52,538 bases of DNA from Prevotella sp. (GTDB taxonomy: Bacteria; Bacteroidota; Bacteroidia; Bacteroidales; Bacteroidaceae). This document shows positions 1-7,745 of the stretch, piece by piece. Location of the stretch: contig JAFLSG010000010.1 in the NCBI GenBank assembly GCA_022511065.1, positions 1 to 52,538 of the forward strand, given 5' to 3'. Each line of letters begins with the position of its first letter. Within the stretch, counting starts at the first letter, position 1. The notes under the pieces were generated by a model. It made no database searches. It saw only the letters and a list, made by a program, of their open reading frames with translations, and was not told the origin of the DNA. The translations under genes and the position numbers were made by a program.

Positions 1-183
1 GCCGAAGTGTGCGCTGAATTGGGCATCAGCCCGCAGACCTATTCCAAGGTCTGAAAGGGACAGGCTGCCAACTTCAGCCACTACCACCGCATCTATCAGT
101 ATCTGTGGCACGAGGCTAACGAGCAGACGAGGCGGAAGATGGACGAGCGGCTGCTGCGACTGTTTCACCAAGGAGAAGAATAA
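1..183 (+). pseudogene. 3' end of an unknown gene, interrupted by an in-frame TGA
   Basis: Frame 1 is open from the window edge to TAA at 181-183 except for TGA at 52-54. Before the stop it reads like part of a helix-turn-helix (AELGISPQTYSKV). After it the reading continues as a plausible charged, helical C-terminus (HYHRIYQYLWHEANEQTRRK). A TGG to TGA change would explain the break, with Trp fitting the position. TGA is a normal stop elsewhere in the window, so recoding is unlikely. The piece is visibly more GC-rich than the genes that follow. I do not recognise the family. It could also be an intact gene ending at 54 followed by untranslated sequence. Confidence 0.35.
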
Positions 184-218
184 CAACAATATTCAAATTA
201 TCAACAAAAAATACAATT

Positions 219-671
219 ATGCGAAAGTATCTTTATTTGTCATTCACATTATCATTATTCAGCATTTGCATTCATGCACAAACTGCCAATTACAGTTTTG
301 TTAGTGCGGAAATAAAATCGCCATCCTCTGTACAAGTTACGCTTAAAACATTTGCAGACAAAAGAAAATCTGCAGATATGGAGGCAAAATGTGCTGCACT
401 TAGAATTATTATGTTTGATGGTATAAAGGGGACGATTTACAACAGACCGCTTCTTAATCAAGGAACTATCGCCTTACATGAAAACAGCGAATACTTTGAC
501 AACTTATTCAATAACAGATTGTCAGATGTTATTAGAATGGCAACTATGAAATCTGATTTCAAGAAAGCCGAGAAAGGGGAGAAATCAACATTATACACTA
601 TAGATGTGAATTACATTCAATTAAAAAAAGACTTGGAAAAGAATAAAATTAAAACCCAATTAGGATTATGA
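219..671 (+). CDS. Secreted protein of unknown function, LPP20-like (150 aa)
   Basis: Unrecognised secreted protein and first gene of a four-gene row. Residues 1-20 form a signal peptide (basic start, hydrophobic core, cleavage probably after HA before QT). The mature part has an alpha/beta look: a strand, then an Ala-rich helix (ADKRKSADMEAKCAALR), then a basic C-terminal tail. That order recalls the small LPP20/FlgP-type periplasmic domain, but this is a fold-level impression only. Its stop overlaps the start of the next gene by 4 bases, so the two are probably translationally coupled. No Bacteroidetes promoter motif is visible in the 35 bases upstream, so transcription may begin left of the window. 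Confidence 0.7.
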   Translation: MRKYLYLSFTLSLFSICIHAQTANYSFVSAEIKSPSSVQVTLKTFADKRKSADMEAKCAALRIIMFDGIKGTIYNRPLLNQGTIALHENSEYFDNLFNNRLSDVIRMATMKSDFKKAEKGEKSTLYTIDVNYIQLKKDLEKNKIKTQLGL

Positions 672-1549
672 AAAAAATTGTTGCACTATTACATTTGGTA
701 TTTTTCGCTATTGGCTGTATGGCACAGTCTGTATCTCAGCCCAAGATAATGGTAATCCCATACACCAAACAAGGAGAGGACATCAGAACTGTTCTCGAAG
801 CTGATGAAAACAAGCGTATTGTCCTTACTAAAATTAAAGAGGCATTTGACGAGCGTGGTTATTCCACCATTGATTTTGTCGCTAAACTGAAAGCCATAGA
901 GAGTGGAAATACATTTAACATCGACAATCAGGCTGACATTAAGTCACAGATTATTGACATGTCAGGAGCGGACATTTACGTCGAAGCAGAGATTACTTGC
1001 CAACAAAACGCGGCAGTCGGTCATGACAAAAGTGAAAGTAGAGTGAAAATAATTGTAACCTCTTACGATGCAGCTACTGGGGCTTCTTTGTCAAACAAAA
1101 TTGGAGAGAGTGGTGTGTTTTATACAAACGACATCGCTAAATTGGGCATGAAAGCCATATCCTCTTGTGCAGATGATTTCCTAAAAATTATGCAGGAGAA
1201 ATTTACTGCAATGGCAGAAAACGGACGCTCGGCGATGGTTCAAATTGGTCTTAGTGAAGCCACTGATTACAATTTTGAGTCTGAGGTTGGCAATCAGGGA
1301 TTACAATTACAAGATGAAATAGAACTATGGATTGAGGAACACGCCTACAATGGTGATTATCACATACAAGGTGCAACAAAAACCAAAATGATTTTTGATG
1401 ATGTCAAACTTCCTCCTATGGACACAACTACAGGCAAAAGCTATACCTTGAGTAAATTGAGTATAGAATTTATGAGATTTTTCCGGGGACTGGGCATTTC
1501 CATTTCAAGGAGTACACGTGGTAATACATTGTATATAACGATAAACTAA
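668..1549 (+). CDS. Secreted DUF6175-like protein (293 aa)
   Basis: Second gene of the secreted-protein row. Residues 1-19 are a signal peptide ending CMAQ. A Cys at position 17 makes a lipoprotein possible, but the box is poor and cleavage before Gln is the commoner Bacteroidetes pattern. The mature N-terminus (PKIMVIPYT), a helix with ERGYSTIDF and the strand SGADIYVEAEI follow the plan of CsgG/LpoB-type periplasmic domains. I believe the family is DUF6175, a Bacteroidetes family of unknown function, from memory of its appearance and not from a search. The C-terminal third (about 195-293) looks like a separate alpha/beta domain. It starts inside the end of the preceding gene and is followed by the third gene after 6 bases. 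Confidence 0.72.
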   Translation: MKKIVALLHLVFFAIGCMAQSVSQPKIMVIPYTKQGEDIRTVLEADENKRIVLTKIKEAFDERGYSTIDFVAKLKAIESGNTFNIDNQADIKSQIIDMSGADIYVEAEITCQQNAAVGHDKSESRVKIIVTSYDAATGASLSNKIGESGVFYTNDIAKLGMKAISSCADDFLKIMQEKFTAMAENGRSAMVQIGLSEATDYNFESEVGNQGLQLQDEIELWIEEHAYNGDYHIQGATKTKMIFDDVKLPPMDTTTGKSYTLSKLSIEFMRFFRGLGISISRSTRGNTLYITIN

Positions 1550-1555
1550 CACAAC

Positions 1556-2635
1556 ATGAAAACGACATTTGCTTTAGTCATAGCGCTATGTGCAACATTG
1601 GGGTGTAATGCACAGACACTGGATGATGTAGGAAAAATTGTTATTGGATTCCATGTGCCAGAAACTTCTTCCAGAGAAACACAGGAATTGAAGGATTATC
1701 TAAGCAATAAGGTTTCGCATTGGATAGCCCAAGCAGGCTATTCTTCAAATGGCATAAGCCCTTTATATTTATACCCAGACATTTCCATTGACAGCGAAGA
1801 TGTCGCAGAGGGAGGAATGAAGAATGTATATGTCATTACAGGCACGTTGTTTCTGAAAATAGTACAGAACGAACGCAATGTCGTTTTTTCGTCTGTTTCT
1901 CTCCCTTTCCGTGACTCATCTACAAAAAAGATTACTGCCATAAAAAACGGAATAGGAAATTTACAATACAACAAGATATTACCTTTGCTTGATGAAGCAA
2001 AAGAAAAGATCCTGAAGTATTACGAATCAGAAAAAAACACAATTTTCGCAAAAGCGGAGCTTATGTGTCGCCGAGGTGAATATGAAGGGGCTATCGCCCA
2101 TCTTATGTCTATCCCTTCATGCCTGACATCAATACATCAAGAAGCATTAGAAAAAGCAGACGAGATTTTGAATATGAAGGTCAAGGCATATAATGACAGC
2201 ATATTAATACTGGCAAACAGTTACTTGGCAAACCATGATGCGCGTTCGTCTCTCGACGTACTATCTTCATATCAAGACGCAACAGAAACACAAAACGCTG
2301 CCTACAGACAAGTTCTGACAAAAGCGGAGAAACTTGTAACGGCAGCAGAATTAACTGCGGCAAAGGAAAAGCGTCAGCGGTATTTAGACCAAAAAGAAAG
2401 AGAACACCATCAATGGGCTGTTGAAGATGAAGAGCGTAGGCATCGCATGGATATGGACAATCAACAAATGGCGTATAACCGAGCTGCGCTTGCCGCTAAC
2501 GAGCGATTGACATCACAAAGAATTGCATCCAACGAAAGATTAACATCACAAAGAATAAATGCAATCAAGACAATTGCGGCAAATTATTACCAGAATAATC
2601 AATCGAGAACGGTTATTGTAAAACATCAATATTAA
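1556..2635 (+). CDS. Secreted protein with CsgG-like N-terminus, helical repeats and a coiled-coil tail (359 aa)
   Basis: Third gene of the row, function unknown. Residues 1-20 are a signal peptide ending in CNAQ. Residues 25-115 start with the strand VGKIVIGFHV and have alternating strands and helices like the neighbouring proteins. Residues 155-260 are helical and TPR-like (ELMCRRGEYEGAIAHLMSIP). From about 262 to 340 the chain is highly charged and predicted coiled coil (KEKRQRYLDQKEREHH). It contains two copies of NERLTSQRI spaced exactly 11 residues apart (315-323 and 326-334), a hendecad period. The gene lies 16 bases before the fourth gene. The coiled coil suggests oligomerisation or contact with a partner in the periplasm. 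Confidence 0.72.
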   Translation: MKTTFALVIALCATLGCNAQTLDDVGKIVIGFHVPETSSRETQELKDYLSNKVSHWIAQAGYSSNGISPLYLYPDISIDSEDVAEGGMKNVYVITGTLFLKIVQNERNVVFSSVSLPFRDSSTKKITAIKNGIGNLQYNKILPLLDEAKEKILKYYESEKNTIFAKAELMCRRGEYEGAIAHLMSIPSCLTSIHQEALEKADEILNMKVKAYNDSILILANSYLANHDARSSLDVLSSYQDATETQNAAYRQVLTKAEKLVTAAELTAAKEKRQRYLDQKEREHHQWAVEDEERRHRMDMDNQQMAYNRAALAANERLTSQRIASNERLTSQRINAIKTIAANYYQNNQSRTVIVKHQY

Positions 2636-2651
2636 AAACAATTAAAGCATT

Positions 2652-4334
2652 ATGAAAAAGAATCTGTTACTAATTTACGCCATGCTACTGTGTGTAGCAT
2701 CATTTGCACAAACAGCCACAAATGCTGACGGTTCACTCAGATTTCGTGGCAATGTTGCCATTTTCGTAACCCACAAGACTTATGTATTTGAAAAGGGAAG
2801 TTTTAAGAGACAAGTTGATGACCAACTCGATGTAGCGGAAAAAGAATTGGATGGAGCCATGTATGCTTTAGCGATGCAAAAATTTGGAAATTCGGGGTGG
2901 GGAGTTGTCAATCGGGACAATGAGTTAGCTGCAAAGGTTAAAAGTCAGTTGGAAGAACAAAAGCTTGAAGATTACATAGAAGGCTTTGCCGTGCATGCCA
3001 AGGGAGAAGGCGCGGACTGTATTTTTATTTGTGACAGAACTCTGTACCAAGAAGAGAATGTAGTCCAGATGTTCTATGCTTGCAGATTAATAGACCTCAC
3101 AACGAATAAGGGACTTCATTTTAGCATGAAATCAGACCCAATAGTAGCGACTGACATGCTTGGGATGCAAAAACAGATCCGAAAGATGATAGAAGATTAC
3201 CAGACGTTTCTCTATCAATCCATCTTGGAATACGATCCCGCACAATTTGTCATTATGAAATCTGATGGGAAAAAACTATATTTAGGATCTGTTAGTTCAA
3301 GTGGACGAGTTTTGGAATCTGACAAATTCTATGCCTTCAAATTCTCAAAAGAATCATTAAAAGCCAACGAGCGATCTGTGGATGTGTCTGTACTTTCGAA
3401 ATTAGCTGAATCTACAAGTAAACCAGTTGGTGAGAGCGGTTATCTTGTAATAAAAACAGACAAAACCATTGAGGCTTCGAATGATGTCATCCTTTTCAAA
3501 GATCAAAGTGAACCAACCTCCGTATCTATGACAAATACCTTGGCTTATTTCCCTCTGACTTATTCCCCTGACACTTATGACGGATTCATTAAAACTCGCG
3601 TGAATAATGCCGCCTACGATGCATTAACAAAACACCCTGGTTCTACAATCATTGAACAAGAATTTCTGCCGGAACTAAAGAAAGAACGAGAACTGCAAAA
3701 AACCGAAGACTTTATAGATGGTCATGTCGTGGAACAAATGAAAGCCATTGGGGCTCAATACATATTACATCTTGACAATTTCTCCATGAATGGGAAGCAA
3801 GTTTCGTTCAAGTTAAATCTTGTTTCTATAGAACAAAACAGAATTATTCGTTCTGTAGATGTAGTAAGCTCTATTGACAACATCGAGAATGAAATGTATA
3901 AACAATTGTGTGAGCGTATGATACATCCTTGCAACATTAAAACTATAAACAAAGAGAAGATCAGTGTGTTATCTGGATGGGCACTTAAAGAAGGTACAAA
4001 ATTTATTATAAGCATAAACAAACAAATACAAAATCCTATTACAGGGGAGACTTCATATACTTCGGTTGATGTTTGCAAATGTAGTGTAACTCAATATATG
4101 GGATGCCGATTCGGAGCCAAGATTGACAAGATTATCAGTCCAGAGGACTATGCCGCATTAGACCAATATGCTGATAATGGTTCTGCATCAATCAGACTGG
4201 ATGGTTCCGATATAAAATCGGACACGAGCACACAGAGTGAAGTTGAAAAAACGGTAAAAAAGCAAGAAAGAAAAGAAAAAGCGAAATCTTTGTTAAAGGC
4301 ATTGGGAAGTGCAATTAATATACAAGTCCAATAA
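2652..4334 (+). CDS. Secreted protein with two tandem CsgG-like modules (560 aa)
   Basis: Last gene of the row. Residues 1-20 are a signal peptide (VASFAQ). The rest appears to be a duplication. Each half has an alpha/beta domain (about 30-195 and 295-430) followed by a small beta-rich segment (about 200-290 and 433-510). The matching sites are LEDYIEGFAVHAKGEGADCI near 105-124 and TEDFIDGHVVEQMKAIGAQY near 351-370, each leading into a buried strand and an Asp. The Gly-Ala-Asp/Gln element before a strand is typical of CsgG, FlgO and LpoB-type domains. The last 40 residues are lysine-rich. A strong hairpin terminator follows at 4372. Function is unknown, and I infer an envelope role with its three neighbours. 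Confidence 0.72.
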   Translation: MKKNLLLIYAMLLCVASFAQTATNADGSLRFRGNVAIFVTHKTYVFEKGSFKRQVDDQLDVAEKELDGAMYALAMQKFGNSGWGVVNRDNELAAKVKSQLEEQKLEDYIEGFAVHAKGEGADCIFICDRTLYQEENVVQMFYACRLIDLTTNKGLHFSMKSDPIVATDMLGMQKQIRKMIEDYQTFLYQSILEYDPAQFVIMKSDGKKLYLGSVSSSGRVLESDKFYAFKFSKESLKANERSVDVSVLSKLAESTSKPVGESGYLVIKTDKTIEASNDVILFKDQSEPTSVSMTNTLAYFPLTYSPDTYDGFIKTRVNNAAYDALTKHPGSTIIEQEFLPELKKERELQKTEDFIDGHVVEQMKAIGAQYILHLDNFSMNGKQVSFKLNLVSIEQNRIIRSVDVVSSIDNIENEMYKQLCERMIHPCNIKTINKEKISVLSGWALKEGTKFIISINKQIQNPITGETSYTSVDVCKCSVTQYMGCRFGAKIDKIISPEDYAALDQYADNGSASIRLDGSDIKSDTSTQSEVEKTVKKQERKEKAKSLLKALGSAINIQVQ

Positions 4335-4371
4335 GTGCAGAATTGCGAAAAGCCCTATTCTTTATATCTTT

Positions 4372-4412
4372 AACCTCATCTGGGCGTGTTTTTTACCCAG
4401 ATGAGGTTTTGT
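4372..4412 (+). terminator. Rho-independent terminator of the four-gene secreted-protein row
   Basis: A perfect 13-bp stem (AACCTCATCTGGG at 4372-4384 with its complement at 4396-4408) with an 11-base loop is followed by Ts. It lies 37 bases after the 560-aa gene. The rest of 4413-4550 shows no convincing gene. Confidence 0.85.
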
Positions 4413-4550
4413 TGATTCTCGATTACAGGAGAGATGATCCACCGCTTCTAATGCATTTCATGTCAAGTTCTACTAGCCCATCAAATTCTTTGAACGCGCA
4501 TATCAGTATGCCCATAATACTCAATTGGTACTAAAAAAGAGCGGCAAAAA

Positions 4551-4582
4551 TTTGTAGCATAATGGATAATTTATTATTTTTG
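4551..4582 (+). promoter_or_regulatory. Promoter of mntA-hepT
   Basis: TTTG at 4551-4554, 20 bases, then TATTTTTG at 4575-4582 matches the Bacteroidetes sigma-factor consensus (TTTG, 19-21 bases, TAnnTTTG). The start codon is 23 bases downstream. Confidence 0.75.
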
Positions 4583-4604
4583 CAACGTAAAGGCATAATG
4601 ACAA

Positions 4605-4898
4605 ATGAAACGGGAGAATGTTTTGAAACGCTTACAGAGTCTGAAAGACCAACTTGAAGAAGTCGGGGTTACCCGGTTAGGCCTCTTTGGTTCTACCGTT
4701 CGTGACGAGAACACGAAGGGGAGCGATATAGATATTCTATTGGATTTCGGGGCGGGGCATGAGACTTATGTGAATTTCCTCGCTGCTTGTCATATCTTGG
4801 AAAACAGCTTCAAGCGGAATAAGGTGGATGTCGTGACGTGCAAAGGTCTCAGTCCGTATATAGGTCAAACTATCATGAATGAGGTGGTGTATGTGTAA
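4605..4898 (+). CDS. mntA: MntA-type minimal nucleotidyltransferase (antitoxin)
   Basis: Small nucleotidyltransferase (97 aa), the usual length for the MNT half of HEPN-MNT toxin-antitoxin pairs. The Pol-beta superfamily signature is clear: G29-S30 in LGLFGSTVRD, metal-binding D41 and D43 in GSDIDILLDF, and the third carboxylate D75 in KVDVVT. In the characterised pair, MntA neutralises HepT by adding AMP to a tyrosine near its active site. That activity here is inferred from family knowledge and the intact motifs. It has its own promoter (4551-4582), and its 3' end overlaps hepT, so antitoxin is made first and coupled to toxin. Confidence 0.88.
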   Translation: MKRENVLKRLQSLKDQLEEVGVTRLGLFGSTVRDENTKGSDIDILLDFGAGHETYVNFLAACHILENSFKRNKVDVVTCKGLSPYIGQTIMNEVVYV

Positions 4899-5232
4899 GT
4901 CGTATATCCCATACCTTCAACATATCTATGACGAATGTCTTTACATTCGTTCGGTGATAGCTGATGATATGGTCGTTGAGCAGTTCTTGATAGACGAAAC
5001 GCTGAAAAGGGCTGTGACACGTAGCCTGTCAATCATCGGCGAAGCCACAAAAAAGATTCCTGCCGATGTGAAATATGCTTGGCAGAGCATTTCTTGGAGG
5101 CAGATGGCAGGGATGCGAGACAGGTTGGTGCATGACTACATGGGTGTGAACTACCTGATTGTCTGGGATGTGGCAAAGAATATCATCCCGGAACTGACGA
5201 AGCAAATAGAAGATGTTATAAGAAAATCATAA
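4891..5232 (+). CDS. hepT: HepT-like HEPN ribonuclease toxin (DUF86)
   Basis: All-helical HEPN protein (113 aa from this start). The catalytic RNase motif R-x4-H-x-Y is present as RDRLVHDY (R76, H81, Y83). The Tyr is the residue modified by MntA in characterised pairs. I chose ATG 4891, which overlaps the mntA stop by 8 bases, because known homologues begin only a few residues before the first helix (PYLQHIYDECL) and GAGGTGG lies at 4881-4887. An in-frame ATG at 4879 would add four residues. Expected role: RNA-cleaving toxin acting in phage defence or stress. A terminator hairpin follows at 5250. Confidence 0.88.
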   Translation: MCKSYIPYLQHIYDECLYIRSVIADDMVVEQFLIDETLKRAVTRSLSIIGEATKKIPADVKYAWQSISWRQMAGMRDRLVHDYMGVNYLIVWDVAKNIIPELTKQIEDVIRKS

Positions 5233-5249
5233 GAAACTCTGGTTGCAAT

Positions 5250-5278
5250 AGGAGCCCCCCCAAACAGGGGCGGCTCCT
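5250..5278. terminator. Hairpin between convergent hepT and the DUF1573 gene
   Basis: AGGAGCC at 5250-5256 pairs with GGCTCCT at 5272-5278, and the C-run and G-run inside extend the stem to about 12 bp with one mismatch around a short AAACA loop. It lies between two converging genes and can serve both strands. T-richness is modest on either side. Confidence 0.6.
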
Positions 5279-5312
5279 GTTATAATAAAATGGTCAAATT
5301 CAACCGCCAGGC

Positions 5313-5702
5313 TTATTTTGCCTCGGTCATATCGCCCTCAATATAGAGGCGGGTCATCTCTACGGCTCCGTTGGTGCGCACGGTGATGGACTTCTTGAAA
5401 TGTCCGGGGAATTTGCCGGTGCCGTTGTAGGTAATCTTGATTTGACCCTTCTCGCCTGGCTTGACGGGCGTCTTGGTGTATTCGGGAACGGTGCAGCCGC
5501 AACTTGCCACCGCCTGATTGATGACCAAGGGCTGTTCACCGACGTTGGTGTAGGTGAATACACAGGTCACGACTGGATTCTTCTCGGAGAATGTGCCGAA
5601 GTTGTGGGTCAGCTCGTCGAACTTGATTTCAGCGGGCTTCTGGGCGAGTGCGGAGGTGATTCCGCACATCAGCAGCATTGTCATTACAATCAATTTCTTC
5701 AT
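5313..5702 (-). CDS. DUF1573 domain-containing secreted protein
   Basis: Secreted 129-aa protein with a signal peptide at residues 1-20 (ending SALAQ) and one DUF1573 domain. The domain is recognised by the FDELTHNFGTF opening, a FTYTNVGEQPLVI strand and the ASCGCTVPEYTKTPVKPGE loop with its Cys-Gly-Cys. DUF1573 is an immunoglobulin-like periplasmic fold common in Bacteroidetes; its role is unknown. The start at 5702 is preferred over a longer frame to 5774 because a signal peptide begins there and the promoter element CAAAGATA (minus strand) lies at 5733-5740, inside the longer frame. It is divergent from aspS. Confidence 0.88.
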   Translation of the reverse strand: MKKLIVMTMLLMCGITSALAQKPAEIKFDELTHNFGTFSEKNPVVTCVFTYTNVGEQPLVINQAVASCGCTVPEYTKTPVKPGEKGQIKITYNGTGKFPGHFKKSITVRTNGAVEMTRLYIEGDMTEAK

Positions 5703-5732
5703 TTTCGTGTAGTGTTTAATGGAAATTTGGGG

Positions 5733-5740
5733 CAAAGATA
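5733..5740 (-). promoter_or_regulatory. Promoter -7 element of the DUF1573 gene
   Basis: CAAAGATA on the plus strand is TATCTTTG on the minus strand, a match to TAnnTTTG. A weak -33 match (CAAG at 5762-5765) lies 21 bases further. It sits 31 bases upstream of the chosen start codon. Confidence 0.6.
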
Positions 5741-5825
5741 CGAACTTTCGGCCACAGAATACAAGGATTAACACAGATTAATGATAAAATTCTGTGAAAA
5801 AAGGGGAAATATTTGGCTTTTTTTA

Positions 5826-5833
5826 TACTTTTG
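5826..5833 (+). promoter_or_regulatory. Promoter -7 element of aspS
   Basis: TACTTTTG matches TAnnTTTG and lies 29 bases before the aspS ATG. No good TTTG occurs at the usual distance upstream. Confidence 0.55.
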
Positions 5834-5862
5834 CACCTCAAACGACTAAAAATGACATTATT

Positions 5863-7623
5863 ATGTATAGAAGCAAGACTTGTGGAGAGCTGAGGCTCTC
5901 GGATGCAGGGAGCGTGGTGACGCTGGCTGGATGGGTGCAGCGCAGCCGCAAGATGGGCGGTATGACCTTCGTGGATTTGCGCGACCGCTATGGAGTGACA
6001 CAGTTGGTGTTCAACGATGCTGCCGATGCTGAACTTTGTGAGCGTGCCAACAAGCTCGGGCGCGAGTTCTGCATTCAGGTGAAAGGAGAGGTGAGTGAGC
6101 GCGAGAGCAAGAACGACAAGATGCCCACGGGTGACATCGAGATACTGGTGAAGGAGCTGAACGTGCTCAGCGAGAGCATCACGCCGCCCTTCACAATTGA
6201 GGACAATACCGACGGCGGTGACGAGCTGCGCATGAAGTATCGTTATCTTGACCTCCGTCGTGCGGCCGTGCGCAAGAATATGGAGTTGCGTCACCGTATG
6301 ACCATCCTCATCCGCAATTTCCTCGATGGAAGGGATTTTATAGAGGTGGAAACACCGATACTCATCGGTTCTACGCCGGAGGGTGCGCGCGATTTCGTGG
6401 TTCCCTCGCGTATGAATCCGGGGCAGTTCTATGCGCTCCCGCAATCTCCTCAGACCCTGAAGCAGTTGCTGATGGTGAGTGGTTTCGACCGCTATTTCCA
6501 GATTGCCAAGTGCTTCCGCGATGAAGACCTTCGTGCCGACCGTCAGCCGGAGTTCACGCAGATAGACTGCGAGATGTCTTTCGTAGAGCAAGAGGATGTG
6601 CTGAATCTCTTTGAGGATATGGCGCGCCATTTGTTCAAGGAGGTGCGTGGCGTTGAGTTGCCCGCATTGCAGCGCATGACATGGCATGAGGCAATGAGGC
6701 GCTTCGGCTCTGATAAGCCCGATCTCCGCTTTGGCATGGAGTTCGTGGAACTGATGGAGCAGTTGAAGGGCACGGGTACGTTCCCCGTGTTCAACGAGGC
6801 AAACTATATCGGCGGTATCTGCGTGCCCGGGTGTGCAGACTATACCCGCAAGCAGCTTGACCAGCTGACGGAGTTCGTGAAGCGTCCGCAAGTAGGCGCA
6901 AAGGGACTCGTCTATGTGAAGTTCAATACGGACGGAACGGTGAAGTCGAGCATCGACAAGTTCTATGAGCCGGAGGTATGGCAGAAGGTGAAGGAAGCGA
7001 TGGGTGCCAAGGACGGTGACCTCGTGCTGATACTGAGTGGTGACAACGCCAACAAGACGCGCGTGCAACTCTGCACGCTCCGTTTGGAGATGGGCGACCG
7101 TCTCGGTCTGCGCGACAAGGATAAGTTTGTCTGCCTGTGGATTGTTGATTTCCCGCTCTTTGAGTGGAGTGACGAAGAGCAGCGCCTGATGGCTACTCAC
7201 CATCCGTTCACGATGCCTAATCCCGATGATATTCCCCTGCTTGACACTGATCCGGCAAAAGTGCGTGCCGTGGCCTACGACTTCGTCTGCAATGGCGTGG
7301 AGTTAGGTGGAGGCTCTCTCCGTATTCACGACGGCAAGTTGCAGGAGAAGATGTTCCAGATTCTCGGATTCACTCCCGAGCGCGCGATGGCGCAGTTCGG
7401 TTTCCTCATCAATGCCTTCAAGTACGGCGCACCTCCTCACGCAGGTCTTGCCTTCGGTCTCGACCGCTTCGTGTCGCTGATGGCAGGGCTTGACAGCATC
7501 CGTGACTGCATCGCTTTCCCGAAGAATAACAGTGGGCGCGATGTGATGCTCGATGCGCCGGGTGAATTGGATGCAAAGCAGTTGGAAGAATTACAATTGC
7601 GAATTGACTTGAGTCAAGAATAG
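5863..7623 (+). CDS. aspS: Aspartyl-tRNA synthetase
   Basis: Class II aminoacyl-tRNA synthetase that charges tRNA-Asp, cytoplasmic. The 586 residues match the usual bacterial length. The N-terminal OB-fold ([20 protein letters not shown]) binds the anticodon. Motif 2 is seen as [18 protein letters not shown], and motif 3 as [13 protein letters not shown] near the C-terminus. The bacterial insertion domain lies between them. The start at 5863 ([11 protein letters not shown]) is chosen because the frame extending to 5794 would include the promoter, and homologues begin here. The 5' neighbour is divergent, and a 122-base gap with a promoter follows, so it is likely transcribed alone. Confidence 0.97.
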   Translation: MYRSKTCGELRLSDAGSVVTLAGWVQRSRKMGGMTFVDLRDRYGVTQLVFNDAADAELCERANKLGREFCIQVKGEVSERESKNDKMPTGDIEILVKELNVLSESITPPFTIEDNTDGGDELRMKYRYLDLRRAAVRKNMELRHRMTILIRNFLDGRDFIEVETPILIGSTPEGARDFVVPSRMNPGQFYALPQSPQTLKQLLMVSGFDRYFQIAKCFRDEDLRADRQPEFTQIDCEMSFVEQEDVLNLFEDMARHLFKEVRGVELPALQRMTWHEAMRRFGSDKPDLRFGMEFVELMEQLKGTGTFPVFNEANYIGGICVPGCADYTRKQLDQLTEFVKRPQVGAKGLVYVKFNTDGTVKSSIDKFYEPEVWQKVKEAMGAKDGDLVLILSGDNANKTRVQLCTLRLEMGDRLGLRDKDKFVCLWIVDFPLFEWSDEEQRLMATHHPFTMPNPDDIPLLDTDPAKVRAVAYDFVCNGVELGGGSLRIHDGKLQEKMFQILGFTPERAMAQFGFLINAFKYGAPPHAGLAFGLDRFVSLMAGLDSIRDCIAFPKNNSGRDVMLDAPGELDAKQLEELQLRIDLSQE

Positions 7624-7678
7624 AGTGCTTTTTGCTAAAAATGTCTAACTGTCAATAGATTGCCCCAAAAATTAGCAC

Positions 7679-7686
7679 TACCTTTG
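7679..7686 (+). promoter_or_regulatory. Promoter -7 element of the winged-helix gene
   Basis: TACCTTTG matches TAnnTTTG. A partial -33 (ATTG at 7659-7662) lies 16 bases upstream. The start codon is 59 bases downstream. Confidence 0.6.
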
Positions 7687-7745
7687 CACTTGAAAAATTT
7701 TAAAAGAGCGGAATGCTCAAATTAGTGTTTTAATTTTTATAGATT

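Noticed and set aside
1556..2635. Lipoprotein assignment for the 293-aa and 359-aa secreted proteins
   Set aside because: Each has Gly-Cys near the signal peptide end, but the position -3 residue is poor and an AQ cleavage site follows at once, as in their neighbours.
4343..4534. Plus-strand frame of 63 codons after the secreted-protein operon
   Set aside because: It runs through the terminator hairpin and has no signal, domain or promoter.
4423..4537. Short minus-strand frame reading like a gene tail (MGILICAFKEFDGLVELD)
   Set aside because: Only about 37 codons, bounded by stops, not recognised. A transposase remnant is possible but not supportable.
5716..7203. Long open frame (495 codons) on the minus strand
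   Set aside because: It lies antisense to aspS, has no recognisable domain, and is rich in His, Leu and Arg as expected of a mirror frame of a conserved gene.
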